A stretch of 35,221 nt of DNA from Streptomyces sp. CT34 (GTDB lineage Bacteria; Actinomycetota; Actinomycetes; Streptomycetales; Streptomycetaceae). The notes beneath the pieces are model-generated. The model saw only the letters and a list, made by a program, of their open reading frames with translations, searched no databases and had not been told where the DNA came from. The stretch spans positions 3,207,274 to 3,242,494 of the forward strand of contig NZ_KN708638.1 in assembly GCF_000805335.1 (NCBI RefSeq), read 5' to 3'. A program made the position numbers and the translations under genes. The stretch's first letter is position 1; the number at the start of each line of letters is the position of its first letter. Below, piece after piece: positions 18,707 through 25,841 of the stretch.

Positions 18707-18852
18707 GCTCCAGCCGCCGCTCGCACCACCCCGCAGCACCCGCGCTTCGCCGCGACCACCGCGCCGCGCCCCCACGAGGAACAGCCCGCGCCGTGCCGCA
18801 CTCCCCCGCCGGGCGGATCCCCGCCACCCCACCAGCATTTCCGCCGAGGAAC
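18637..18852 (+). promoter_or_regulatory. candidate attenuator of the cysteine dioxygenase gene
   Basis: Inside the leader ORF a perfect hairpin GACCCGT-TCCT-ACGGGTC (18637-18654) lies just before the first Cys codon. The Cys25-Ser26 segment CTGTTCC (18682-18688) is complementary to GGAACAG (18778-18784). GTTCCT (18642-18647) is complementary to AGGAAC, which recurs at the dioxygenase ribosome-binding site (about 18847-18852). The RNA between the ORF and the enzyme gene is strikingly C-rich and G-poor, which could also suit Rho loading. These are competing pairings by eye, not folded. Confidence 0.35.
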
Positions 18853-18861
18853 CCGGAACCC

Positions 18862-19368
18862 ATGAACAGCGACGTCCAGATCGCCGGCGACCCGCTCGCC
18901 GTCCCGCACCTGCTGCCGCCCGTCCCCGCCCACCCCGCCACCGTCGCCGGCTTCGCGGGGCTGGCCCGCTCGATCGCCGCCGACCGCGCATCCTGGGCGC
19001 CGCTCGTCCGGTTCGACGCCACCACCCGCTGGTACCACCGGCTGCGCCGCGGGCCCGGCTACGAGGTGTGGCTGCTGAGCTGGGTGCCCGGCCAGGGCAG
19101 CGGCCGGCACGACCACGGGCCGTCCTCCGGTGTACTGACCGTCCTGGAAGGCGAGTTGACCGAGCACGGCCCGGGCCGGACGCGCACGCTGGCGGCGGGG
19201 GTGCAGCAGGTCTTCGCCCCGGGGTACGTCCACGAGGTCGTCAACGACGCGCTGGCGCCCGCCGTCAGCCTGCACGTGTACTTCCCCGGCCTGACCGAGA
19301 TGCCGATGCACGGCGGGTCGCACAGCGCCCGGTGCGCGGCCCCCGCCCGGGAGACCGCGGCGCCCTGA
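18862..19368 (+). CDS. cysteine dioxygenase family protein
   Basis: This non-heme iron cupin oxidises L-cysteine to cysteine sulfinate with O2. It has 168 residues from ATG 18862, preceded by GAGGAAC; an upstream ATG at 18793 in the same frame would add a Pro-rich stretch without family character. The iron ligands are H83 and H85 (GRHDHGPSSG) and H124 (APGYVHEVVND), in the order of the CDO cupin motifs. YEVWLLSWVPGQGSG is the typical preceding strand. The C-terminus has a further Cys/His-containing segment of unclear role. It is expressed from the promoter and Cys-rich leader upstream. A thiol dioxygenase acting on 3-mercaptopropionate or another thiol cannot be excluded. Confidence 0.88.
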   Translation: MNSDVQIAGDPLAVPHLLPPVPAHPATVAGFAGLARSIAADRASWAPLVRFDATTRWYHRLRRGPGYEVWLLSWVPGQGSGRHDHGPSSGVLTVLEGELTEHGPGRTRTLAAGVQQVFAPGYVHEVVNDALAPAVSLHVYFPGLTEMPMHGGSHSARCAAPARETAAP

Positions 19369-19417
19369 CCCGCCCCCTCATGGCCACCGCCCCTCATGGC
19401 CGCGGCATCCGGGCTGA

Positions 19418-19423
19418 CACACT
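19418..19423 (+). promoter_or_regulatory. -10-like element of fbiA
   Basis: CACACT lies seven bases before ATG 19431 with no Shine-Dalgarno, the same leaderless geometry as other genes here. The match is weak. Confidence 0.3.
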
Positions 19424-19430
19424 TACCGGC

Positions 19431-20390
19431 ATGCGCATTGTGGTTCTGGCCGGCGGTATCGGCGGCGCCCGCTTCCTGCGGGGACTGAAGGCAGCGGCTC
19501 CGGACGCGGACATCACCGTCATCGGCAACACCGGCGACGACATCCATCTGTTCGGGCTCAAGGTGTGTCCCGACCTCGACACCGTGATGTACACGCTCGG
19601 CGGCGGCATCAACGAGGAGCAGGGCTGGGGCCGCGCCGACGAGACCTTCCGGGTCAAGGAGGAGCTGGCCGCGTACGGCGTCGGGCCCGAGTGGTTCGGG
19701 CTGGGCGACCGGGACTTCGCCACCCACATCGTGCGGACGCAGATGCTGGGCGCCGGCTATCCGCTCAGCGCCGTCACCGAGGCGCTCTGCGACCGCTGGC
19801 AGCCCGGGGTGCGGCTGCTGCCGATGTCCGACGACCGGGTCGAGACGCACGTGGCGATCGAGGACGAGAACGGCGAGCGCAGGGCGGTCCACTTCCAGGA
19901 GTACTGGGTGCGGATGCGGGCCTCGGTGCCGGCGCACGCCGTGGTGCCGGTCGGCGCCGACCAGGCCAAGCCGGCGCCGGGCGTGCTGGAGGCCCTCGCG
20001 GCGGCGGACGTGATCCTCTTCCCGCCGTCCAACCCGGTGGTGAGCATCGGCACGATCCTGGCCGTACCGGGCATCCGGGAGGCCGTCGCGCAGGCCACGG
20101 CGCCGGTGGTCGGGCTGTCCCCGATCGTCGGGGACGCACCGGTGCGCGGGATGGCGGACAAGGTGCTGGCCGCGGTGGGCGTCGAGGCCACCGCCGCGGC
20201 GGTGGCCCTGCACTACGGGGCCGGGCTGCTGGACGGCTGGCTGGTGGACAGCGTGGACGCGGACGCGGTGGACGAGGTCTCGGCGGCGGGGATCCGCTGC
20301 CGGGCCGTACCGCTGATGATGACGGACGTGGACGCCACGGCCGCGATGGTGCGCGAGGCGCTGGCGCTGGCCGAGGAGGTACGGGCATGA
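19431..20390 (+). CDS. fbiA: 2-phospho-L-lactate (phosphoenolpyruvyl) transferase, F420 biosynthesis
   Basis: FbiA (CofD family) joins the phospho-lactyl or phosphoenolpyruvyl group from its guanosine-diphosphate carrier to Fo, forming (dehydro)F420-0. It has 319 residues from ATG 19431. Family landmarks are [19 protein letters not shown] at the N-terminus, [50 protein letters not shown] and [15 protein letters not shown]. No Shine-Dalgarno is visible, so it may be leaderless. The long open frame to the left of the ATG overlaps the dioxygenase gene and is not coding. fbiB follows after 100 bases containing two hairpins. Confidence 0.95.
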   Translation: MRIVVLAGGIGGARFLRGLKAAAPDADITVIGNTGDDIHLFGLKVCPDLDTVMYTLGGGINEEQGWGRADETFRVKEELAAYGVGPEWFGLGDRDFATHIVRTQMLGAGYPLSAVTEALCDRWQPGVRLLPMSDDRVETHVAIEDENGERRAVHFQEYWVRMRASVPAHAVVPVGADQAKPAPGVLEALAAADVILFPPSNPVVSIGTILAVPGIREAVAQATAPVVGLSPIVGDAPVRGMADKVLAAVGVEATAAAVALHYGAGLLDGWLVDSVDADAVDEVSAAGIRCRAVPLMMTDVDATAAMVREALALAEEVRA

Positions 20391-20410
20391 GCGAGCGCGG
20401 CATGGGGGTC

Positions 20411-20472
20411 CCTCCGGCCGGAGGCTCGGGGAGAATCCTGGAAAGGTGCCGGCCCCGCGCATGCGGGGCCGG
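20411..20472 (+). repeat. two palindromes between fbiA and fbiB
   Basis: CCTCCGGCCGGAGG (20411-20424) is a perfect 14-base palindrome inside a stretch resembling the GGGGGTCCC...GGAGGCTCGGGGAG intergenic repeats I recall as common in streptomycetes. Next, CCGGCCCCGC-GCAT-GCGGGGCCGG (20449-20472) is a perfect 10-bp hairpin ending 18 bases before the fbiB start. They may stabilise or attenuate the fbiAB message. Confidence 0.6.
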
Positions 20473-20490
20473 GCGAAGCGAGGTCCCGGC

Positions 20491-21834
20491 ATGAGCGGGA
20501 CCGGGGAGGCGCCCGGGTACCGGGTGTGGGCGCTGCCGGGGATGCCGGAGGTGCGGCCCGGCGACGACCTCGTCAAGCTGATCGCCGCCGCGGCGAGCGG
20601 TACTGGGGCATCCCAACTGGCCGACGGGGACGTCCTGTTGGTGACCTCGAAGATCGTCAGCAAGGCGGAGGGGCGGATCGTCGAGGCGGCGGACCGCGAG
20701 GCGGCCATCGACGCCGAGACGGCGCGCGTGGTGGCGCGCCGCGGCACACTGCGGATCGTGGAGAACCGGCAGGGCCTGGTGATGGCCGCGGCCGGCGTGG
20801 ACGCCTCCAACACCCCTGCCGGGACGGTGCTGTTGCTGCCCGAGGACCCGGACGCGTCGGCGCGCGCCCTGCGGACCGGGCTGCGCGAGGCGCTCGGCGT
20901 CGACGTCGGGGTGGTCATCAGCGACACCTTCGGGCGGCCGTGGCGCAGTGGCGTCACCGACGTCGCCATCGGGGCGGCCGGGGTGCGGGTGCTGGACGAC
21001 CTGCGCGGCGGCACGGACGCGTACGGCAACCCGCTCAGCGCCACCATCGTGGCCACCGCCGACGAACTGGCCGCGGCCGGCGACCTGGTGAAGGGCAAGG
21101 CGGCCGGGCTGCCGGTCGCGGTGGTGCGCGGGCTGCCGCACGTCGTGGCGGCGGCCGGCGGCCCGGACGGCGCCGGCGACGGGGCGCGCGCGCTGGTGCG
21201 CCGCGCCGCGGACGACATGTTCCGGCTGGGCACCTCGGAGGCCGTACGGGAAGCCGTGACGCTGCGGCGCACGGTCCGGGAGTTCGCCGACGATCCGGTG
21301 GATCCGGAGGCGGTCCGGCGCGCGGTGGCGGCGGCGGTCACCGCGCCGGCGCCGCACCACACGGCTCCCTGGCGGTTCGTGCTGCTGGAGTCGGCCCGGT
21401 CGCGGACCCGGCTGCTGGACGCGATGCGGGACGCCTGGGAGGCCGACCTGCGCGCCGACGGCAGGTCGGAGGAGTCCATCGCCCGGCGGGTGCGGCGCGG
21501 CGACGTGCTGCGCAACGCCCCGTACCTGGCGGTGCCGTGCATGGTCCTGGACGGCGCGCACGCCTACCCGGACGCGCGCCGGAGCGCCGCCGAGCGCGAG
21601 ATGTTCGTCGTCGCCCACGGCGCCGGCATCCAGAACTTCCTGGTCGCGCTGGCCGGCGAGCGCCTGGGGTCGGCCTGGATCTCGTCGACGATGTTCTGCC
21701 GGGACGTCGTGCGGGACGTACTCGACCTGCCGGCGGACTGGGAACCGATGGGCGCGGTGGCCATCGGCCACCCCGCGGGCCCCCCGAAACGGCGACCGGC
21801 CCGCGACGCGGGGGACTTCGTGACGGTGCGCTGA
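20491..21834 (+). CDS. fbiB: bifunctional F420 gamma-glutamyl ligase / nitroreductase-like FbiB
   Basis: FbiB adds glutamates to F420-0 through its CofE-like N-terminal domain; its FMN-dependent nitroreductase-like C-terminal domain, in actinobacteria, reduces dehydro-F420-0. It has 447 residues from ATG 20491 ([10 protein letters not shown]). The N-terminal domain (about 1-245) shows [36 protein letters not shown] and [20 protein letters not shown]. The C-terminal domain (about 250-447) begins [18 protein letters not shown] and includes [15 protein letters not shown] and [19 protein letters not shown], ending with the [15 protein letters not shown] motif. It is second in the fbiAB pair and is convergent with the glycosylase gene. 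Confidence 0.95.
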   Translation: MSGTGEAPGYRVWALPGMPEVRPGDDLVKLIAAAASGTGASQLADGDVLLVTSKIVSKAEGRIVEAADREAAIDAETARVVARRGTLRIVENRQGLVMAAAGVDASNTPAGTVLLLPEDPDASARALRTGLREALGVDVGVVISDTFGRPWRSGVTDVAIGAAGVRVLDDLRGGTDAYGNPLSATIVATADELAAAGDLVKGKAAGLPVAVVRGLPHVVAAAGGPDGAGDGARALVRRAADDMFRLGTSEAVREAVTLRRTVREFADDPVDPEAVRRAVAAAVTAPAPHHTAPWRFVLLESARSRTRLLDAMRDAWEADLRADGRSEESIARRVRRGDVLRNAPYLAVPCMVLDGAHAYPDARRSAAEREMFVVAHGAGIQNFLVALAGERLGSAWISSTMFCRDVVRDVLDLPADWEPMGAVAIGHPAGPPKRRPARDAGDFVTVR

Positions 21835-21841
21835 CGTACCG

Positions 21842-21863
21842 GGGGGTGCCTGGTGGCGCCCCC
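21842..21863. terminator. hairpin between convergent fbiB and the glycosylase gene
   Basis: Arms GGGGGTGCC (21842-21850) and GGCGCCCCC (21855-21863) pair with one G-U, loop TGGT, in the 35-base convergent gap. It could serve both directions. Confidence 0.6.
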
Positions 21864-21869
21864 GTCGCG

Positions 21870-22775
21870 TCACAGCCGGGCGATGTCCCCGACCGGGAAG
21901 CGCGGGGCGCGGCGCGGCGGGATCCGACCGGAGAGCAGGATGAGGCGGGCCGCGCGGTGCCGCTGGCCCTCGTAGGGCGCGAGGAGCTCGAGCATCTCCT
22001 CGTCGGTCGTGCCGCGGCGGCCGGTGAGGGCATAGCCGATGATCTTCGGCAGGTGGAGGTCGCCGACGGTGATCGCGTCGGGCGCGCCGAGGGTGCGCTG
22101 GAGCGTTTCGGCCGCCGTCCAGGGGCCGATGCCCGGTATCGCGGTCAGCCGGCGGGTGGCGTCCGCGAGGTCCATCCGCGCCGCCTCCTCCATCCGGCCG
22201 GCGACCCGCACGGCGCGCAGGATCGCGGACGAGCGCTTGGCGTCGACGCCCGCGCGGTGCCACTCCCACGAGGGGATCAGCGCCCAGCCGCGCGGCTCGG
22301 GCATCACCCGCAGCCGGTCCCAGGGGCCGGGCGCGGGGGTGCCGTGGCGCAGGAGCAGCAGCCGCCAGGCGCGGTACGCCTCGTCGCTGGTGACCTTCTG
22401 CTCCAGGACCGAGGGGATCAGCGACTCCAGGACCAGGCCGGTGCGGGCGAGCCGGACGCCGGGGTGCCGGCGGCGCGCCTCGTGGACGACGCGGTGCCGG
22501 GCGGTCAGCGCCGCCGGGTCGTCGGACTCCCCCAGCAGGCCGGGCAGGTGCTCCAGCAGCCAGTCCGCGCCGGGTCCCCAGGCCGTCGCCGCCACCCGGC
22601 CGTCCGCCGGGCGGGCCTCGACGCGGAGCGTGCCGGGCCCTTCGGGCGTGCGGCAGGCCCGCCAGATCTCGCCGCCGCGGACCGCGAACGCCGGGTCGCC
22701 CGGGCCTCGCCGCAGTACACCGAGGGTGCGGTGCAGGTCGTAGGGGCCGGGCGGGACCCAGGCGCGAGCGGGCAT
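21870..22775 (-). CDS. AlkA-type DNA-3-methyladenine glycosylase family protein
   Basis: This HhH-GPD superfamily base-excision enzyme removes alkylated bases from DNA. It has 301 residues from ATG 22775. The HhH-GPD part spans about 110-290: LESLIPSVLEQKVTSDEAYR, the helix-hairpin-helix LTAIPGIGPWTAAETLQ, and the catalytic aspartate in DAITVGDLHLPKIIG. There are no C-terminal cluster cysteines, so it is not of the EndoIII type. No Shine-Dalgarno is present; a TAATCT element six bases upstream of the ATG suggests a leaderless transcript. The exact substrate range is not readable from sequence. Confidence 0.88.
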   Translation of the reverse strand: MPARAWVPPGPYDLHRTLGVLRRGPGDPAFAVRGGEIWRACRTPEGPGTLRVEARPADGRVAATAWGPGADWLLEHLPGLLGESDDPAALTARHRVVHEARRRHPGVRLARTGLVLESLIPSVLEQKVTSDEAYRAWRLLLLRHGTPAPGPWDRLRVMPEPRGWALIPSWEWHRAGVDAKRSSAILRAVRVAGRMEEAARMDLADATRRLTAIPGIGPWTAAETLQRTLGAPDAITVGDLHLPKIIGYALTGRRGTTDEEMLELLAPYEGQRHRAARLILLSGRIPPRRAPRFPVGDIARL

Positions 22776-22781
22776 GCGGCC

Positions 22782-22787
22782 AGATTA
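22782..22787 (-). promoter_or_regulatory. -10-like element of the glycosylase gene
   Basis: TAATCT on the minus strand is followed by six bases and ATG 22775, with no ribosome-binding site; a leaderless start is likely. Confidence 0.45.
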
Positions 22788-22810
22788 GGCGATGCGACCG
22801 GCCGCTCCGC

Positions 22811-22860
22811 CCGGTCCGTCACTGGTCCGAGGAGACCGGTCCGTCACTGGTCCGAGGAGA
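22811..22860. repeat. perfect 25-bp tandem duplication over the manC-like gene stop
   Basis: The 25-base unit at 22811-22835 is repeated exactly at 22836-22860. On the minus strand the unit contains the last codons GACCAG and the TGA of the guanylyltransferase gene, so the 3' end of the gene, including its stop, is present twice. Confidence 0.97.
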
Positions 22861-23926
22861 AGCGCACCGTGCCGGGCGGGAGGGTCGCGCCGCACCAGAG
22901 GCGGATGCCCGAGCGCAGTTCGTTGTCGGCGCCGATGACCGCGCCGTCGCCGATGACCGCGCCGTCCAGGACGGTGCGGGCGCCGATGCGGGCGCCGGCG
23001 CCGATCAGCGAGTCGCGGACCCGGGCGCCCGGTTCGATGACCGCGCCGTCCAGAACGGTGCTGCCGTCGACCTCGGCGCCGGCGCCGACGCGGGCGGTCC
23101 GGCCGACGACGGTGCCGCCGGTGAGCTTGGCGTCCGCGGCGACCTCGGCGGTCTCCAGCACCAGGCGGTCGCCGCAGCGGCCCGGGACGGCGGGGGACGG
23201 GGCGCGGCCCAGGACCAGGTCGGCGGAGCCGCGGACGAACGCCTGCGGGGTGCCGAGGTCGAGCCAGTAGGTGGAGTCGACCATGCCCTGGAGGTGGGCG
23301 CCGTCGGCGAGCAGGCCGGGGAAGGTCTCGCGTTCGACGGAGACCGGGCGGCCGGCCGGGATGGCGTCGATGACCGACCGGTTGAAGACGTAGGCGCCGG
23401 CGTTGATCTGGTCGGTGACGATCTCCTCGGGGGTCTGCGGCTTCTCCAGGAAGGCGGTGACCCGGCCGGTGTCGTCGGTGGGCACCAGGCCGAAGGCGCG
23501 CGGGTCCTCGACCCGGGTGAGGTGCAGGGAGACGTCGGCGCCGCTGGTGCGGTGGGTGTCGACCAGGGCGCGGATGTCCAGGCCGGTGAGGATGTCCCCG
23601 TTGAAGATCAGTACCGGGTCGCCGGGCGCCGAGCGCAGCCGGGAGGCGACGTTGCGGATGGCGCCGCCGGTGCCCAGCGGTTCCTTCTCGGTCACGTACT
23701 CCAGGTGCAGGCCGAGCGCGGAGCCGTCGCCGAAGTACGGCTCGAAGACCTCGGCGAGGTAGGAGGTGGCGAGGACGATGTGCTCGACGCCGGCGGCGCG
23801 GGCGCGGGCCAGCTGGTGGGTGAGGAACGGCACACCGGCCGCCGGCACCATGGGTTTGGGGGTGTGCACCGTCAGCGGGCGCAGCCGGGTGCCCTTGCCA
23901 CCGACCAGGAGGATCGCTTCAGTCAA
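22844..23926 (-). CDS. manC: mannose-1-phosphate guanylyltransferase / nucleotidyltransferase
   Basis: This enzyme transfers a nucleotide, probably GMP from GTP, onto mannose-1-phosphate to form GDP-mannose. It has 360 residues from TTG 23926, chosen because AGAGGA lies just upstream and the protein starts TEAILLVGGKGTRLRPLTVH. The nucleotidyltransferase domain (about 1-235) has GGKGTRLRPLT, HTPKPMVPAAGVPFL, EKEPLGTGGAI, FNGDILTG and the second metal aspartate in WLDLGTP. The C-terminal part (about 250-350) is a left-handed beta-helix of hexapeptide repeats (AVIEPGARV, AGARIGARTVLDGAVIGDGA). The mycobacterial manC lies at the same place relative to fbiAB. A glucose- or other sugar-nucleotide specificity remains possible. 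Both gene ends are tandemly duplicated. Confidence 0.9.
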   Translation of the reverse strand: MTEAILLVGGKGTRLRPLTVHTPKPMVPAAGVPFLTHQLARARAAGVEHIVLATSYLAEVFEPYFGDGSALGLHLEYVTEKEPLGTGGAIRNVASRLRSAPGDPVLIFNGDILTGLDIRALVDTHRTSGADVSLHLTRVEDPRAFGLVPTDDTGRVTAFLEKPQTPEEIVTDQINAGAYVFNRSVIDAIPAGRPVSVERETFPGLLADGAHLQGMVDSTYWLDLGTPQAFVRGSADLVLGRAPSPAVPGRCGDRLVLETAEVAADAKLTGGTVVGRTARVGAGAEVDGSTVLDGAVIEPGARVRDSLIGAGARIGARTVLDGAVIGDGAVIGADNELRSGIRLWCGATLPPGTVRFSSDQ

Positions 23927-23928
23927 TG

Positions 23929-24112
23929 TGTCCTCTGTTCGCTTCTCCGCCCCCGCAGCGCAGCGGTGCGGCTCTCGTCGTCGACCGCGGCCCGGCGGCT
24001 GCGCGTACGACGCTCACGGGTGTCCTCTGTTCGCTTCTCCGCCCGCGCAGCGCAGCGGTGCGGCTCTCGTCGTCGACCGCGGCCCGGCGGCTACGCGTAC
24101 GACGCTCACGGG
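23929..24112. repeat. 92-bp tandem duplication in the manC-like gene leader
   Basis: The 92-base unit at 23929-24020 is repeated at 24021-24112 with only two differences by eye, and a third copy begins (TGGTCTCTG) at 24113. The unit abuts the TTG start, so each copy carries the ribosome-binding site AGAGGACA. It is not a multiple of three and shows no coding frame. Confidence 0.95.
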
Positions 24113-24152
24113 TGGTCTCTGCTTCCTGCTGGGGTCGGCCGGTCGGCGGACC

Positions 24153-24158
24153 AGTGTA
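24153..24158 (-). promoter_or_regulatory. possible -10 of the manC-like gene
   Basis: TACACT on the minus strand is a good actinobacterial -10; no strong -35 lies 17-18 bases upstream. The transcript would run through both copies of the 92-bp repeat. Confidence 0.4.
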
Positions 24159-24203
24159 GGCAGACGGTTTTCGGGTCGTCCGCGGCGGGCGGCCGGGACG
24201 GTT

Positions 24204-24222
24204 CCGGGGCCGGTGGCCCCGG
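24204..24222. terminator. hairpin between the amidase and guanylyltransferase genes
   Basis: Perfect 8-bp arms CCGGGGCC and GGCCCCGG with loop GGT, downstream of the amidase gene and upstream of the guanylyltransferase promoter region. Confidence 0.5.
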
Positions 24223-24347
24223 CCGTCGTGGTCCGTAGGACGCGTCGCGAACAGGATCGGTTCAGTGGGTCCGGTGAACGCTGGATGGCAGGCGGGTGAC
24301 GTCTTGCCAGGTGTCCGGAGTGCCGGATTCCGGGCGGGTGATGCAGG

Positions 24348-25712
24348 TCAACGGCCCTGGAGGCGGGCCGCCTCCAGCCGGACCTCGGGCAGTTCGGCGT
24401 AGAGGCGGGCGCCGGGGCAGGCGGTCTTGAAGCCGTCGCGGTGGCCGGAGATGACGTGCTGCCGGACGACCCGGCCCTTGCGGTAGAGGTTGCCGCCGGT
24501 GGAGGTCATCGGGACCCGGGCGCGCGGGTCGAGGCCGTACAGGCCGAGCTTCCAGGCGGTCAGCCGGGCGAGGGCCTCGACGGCGGCTCTGCTGGGGGCG
24601 GTCCGGCCGAAGGAGCCGAGCAGCGCGATGCCGGTGCTGTCGTTGTTGAAGCCGAGGGTGTGTGCGCCCATGACCGCGCGGGCGACGCCGCCGGCCCGGC
24701 CCTCGTAGACGGTGCCGCACTTGTCGATCAGGAAGTTGTAGCCGATGTCCCGCCAGTGGCTGCTCCTGACGTGGTAGCGGTAGAGGCCGCGGATGACCGA
24801 AGGGGCTTGTGCGCAGCTGTAGTTGTTGCCGGTGGCGCTGTGGTGGACGAACGCGGCGCGGACGGTGTGGGTGTAGACGAAGCGGGTCTCGCGCAACCGC
24901 TCGTCGGCGCCCCAGCCGGCCCGGGTGACGATGCGCGGGCGGGCACCGAGGTGGGCGGCGGTGGGCTTCTTGCCGCCGGCGGCCTCGATGTCGGCCTGGG
25001 AGGCTGCCCGGTCCTGGGCCGGGATCTCGGTGGCGCCGAGCGGCGCCAGTTTGGCGTTGGCGGCGGAGCTGGCGGCGGCCTTGGAGCCGGTCGGCGGGCC
25101 GCCGCGTGCGGAGCGCGGTTCCGGGCCCGGGTCGACGAGTTCCAGGCGCAGTCCGCGCGGCAGCAGGGCGGAGCTGCGGTTGCCACCGAGAGGGGTGACG
25201 CGCAGCTGGACGGCGTCGCTGACGCCGACCCACAGGGGTGCCGTGCTGCCGCGTACCCGGCCGCCGGCGCCTTCCGCGGCGCCCGGGTCGGGGGCGTCGT
25301 CGCTCTCGGCGGGGAGGTCCTGCCAGCCGGTCCAGCGGCCGGACCCGAGGGGGCGGGTGCGGACCTGGGGGTGGCCGGGGAGGGCGCTGCGGATGTCGTC
25401 CCAGACGACGCCGACGAGCGCGAAGGGCCGTACCGTGCGGGCCGGCAGCGTGCGGGTCCCGGTGGCGGGCGGCTGGGCTGCGCTCCGTGCGGCGGCGCCG
25501 GGTGCGGCCGGGCCGAGGGCGTCGAGCGGGAGGGACTGGGTGGCGCCCGGCAGGTCGCCGGCGCCCGGGGTGCGGTGGCCGGCGGCGGGGTCCTCGCGTT
25601 TCCCTGAGCTCCCGGGGTGGGCCGGCGCGGGGCGCGCGGCGGCTCCGGCTGCGAGGGGCACGGCGAAGGCGGCGCCGAGGCAGAGCACGAGGAACACGAA
25701 GAAAGGACGCAT
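24348..25712 (-). CDS. secreted PGRP-type N-acetylmuramoyl-L-alanine amidase
   Basis: This exported peptidoglycan amidase / peptidoglycan-recognition-family protein would cleave the muramoyl-peptide bond outside the membrane. I chose ATG 25712 (AGGA eight bases upstream), which places a signal peptide first: MRPFFVFLVLCLGAAFAVPL. The product is 454 residues. A long Ala/Pro/Gly-rich and beta-type region (about 25-250) precedes the PGRP domain (about 260-430): RAGWGADERLRE, the zinc-site FVHHSATGNNYSC, HWRDIGYNFLIDKCGTVYEG, HTLGFNNDSTGIALLGSFG and ISGHRDGFKTACPG with the last ligands. The C-terminus is short. It is divergent from the TIGR03089 gene. Similar exported amidases of actinomycetes act in wall turnover. 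Confidence 0.9.
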   Translation of the reverse strand: MRPFFVFLVLCLGAAFAVPLAAGAAARPAPAHPGSSGKREDPAAGHRTPGAGDLPGATQSLPLDALGPAAPGAAARSAAQPPATGTRTLPARTVRPFALVGVVWDDIRSALPGHPQVRTRPLGSGRWTGWQDLPAESDDAPDPGAAEGAGGRVRGSTAPLWVGVSDAVQLRVTPLGGNRSSALLPRGLRLELVDPGPEPRSARGGPPTGSKAAASSAANAKLAPLGATEIPAQDRAASQADIEAAGGKKPTAAHLGARPRIVTRAGWGADERLRETRFVYTHTVRAAFVHHSATGNNYSCAQAPSVIRGLYRYHVRSSHWRDIGYNFLIDKCGTVYEGRAGGVARAVMGAHTLGFNNDSTGIALLGSFGRTAPSRAAVEALARLTAWKLGLYGLDPRARVPMTSTGGNLYRKGRVVRQHVISGHRDGFKTACPGARLYAELPEVRLEAARLQGR

Positions 25713-25757
25713 GGGAAAAATCCTGGGCATGCCCGACGGGAACCCGCCAACGCGGAA

Positions 25758-25815
25758 CTGACGGGGCATCGGCCGATCCGGTGGCCGGTCCGCGCCGTAC
25801 CCGACGCCCCGTCAG
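25758..25815. promoter_or_regulatory. inverted repeat in the divergent amidase / TIGR03089 gap
   Basis: Perfect 10-bp arms CTGACGGGGC (25758-25767) and GCCCCGTCAG (25806-25815) are spaced by 38 bases between the divergent genes. They could be a paired operator or a weak hairpin. Confidence 0.35.
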
Positions 25816-25828
25816 CCGTCGCCGCGCG

Positions 25829-25834
25829 TACTCT
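25829..25834 (+). promoter_or_regulatory. -10-like element of the TIGR03089 gene
   Basis: TACTCT is followed by seven bases and ATG 25842, with no Shine-Dalgarno. This is again leaderless geometry. Confidence 0.45.
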
Positions 25835-25841
25835 GGCCGCG

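Noticed and set aside
23929..24112. CRISPR-like repeat array
   Set aside because: Two directly abutting 92-bp copies without spacers are a tandem duplication, not a CRISPR.
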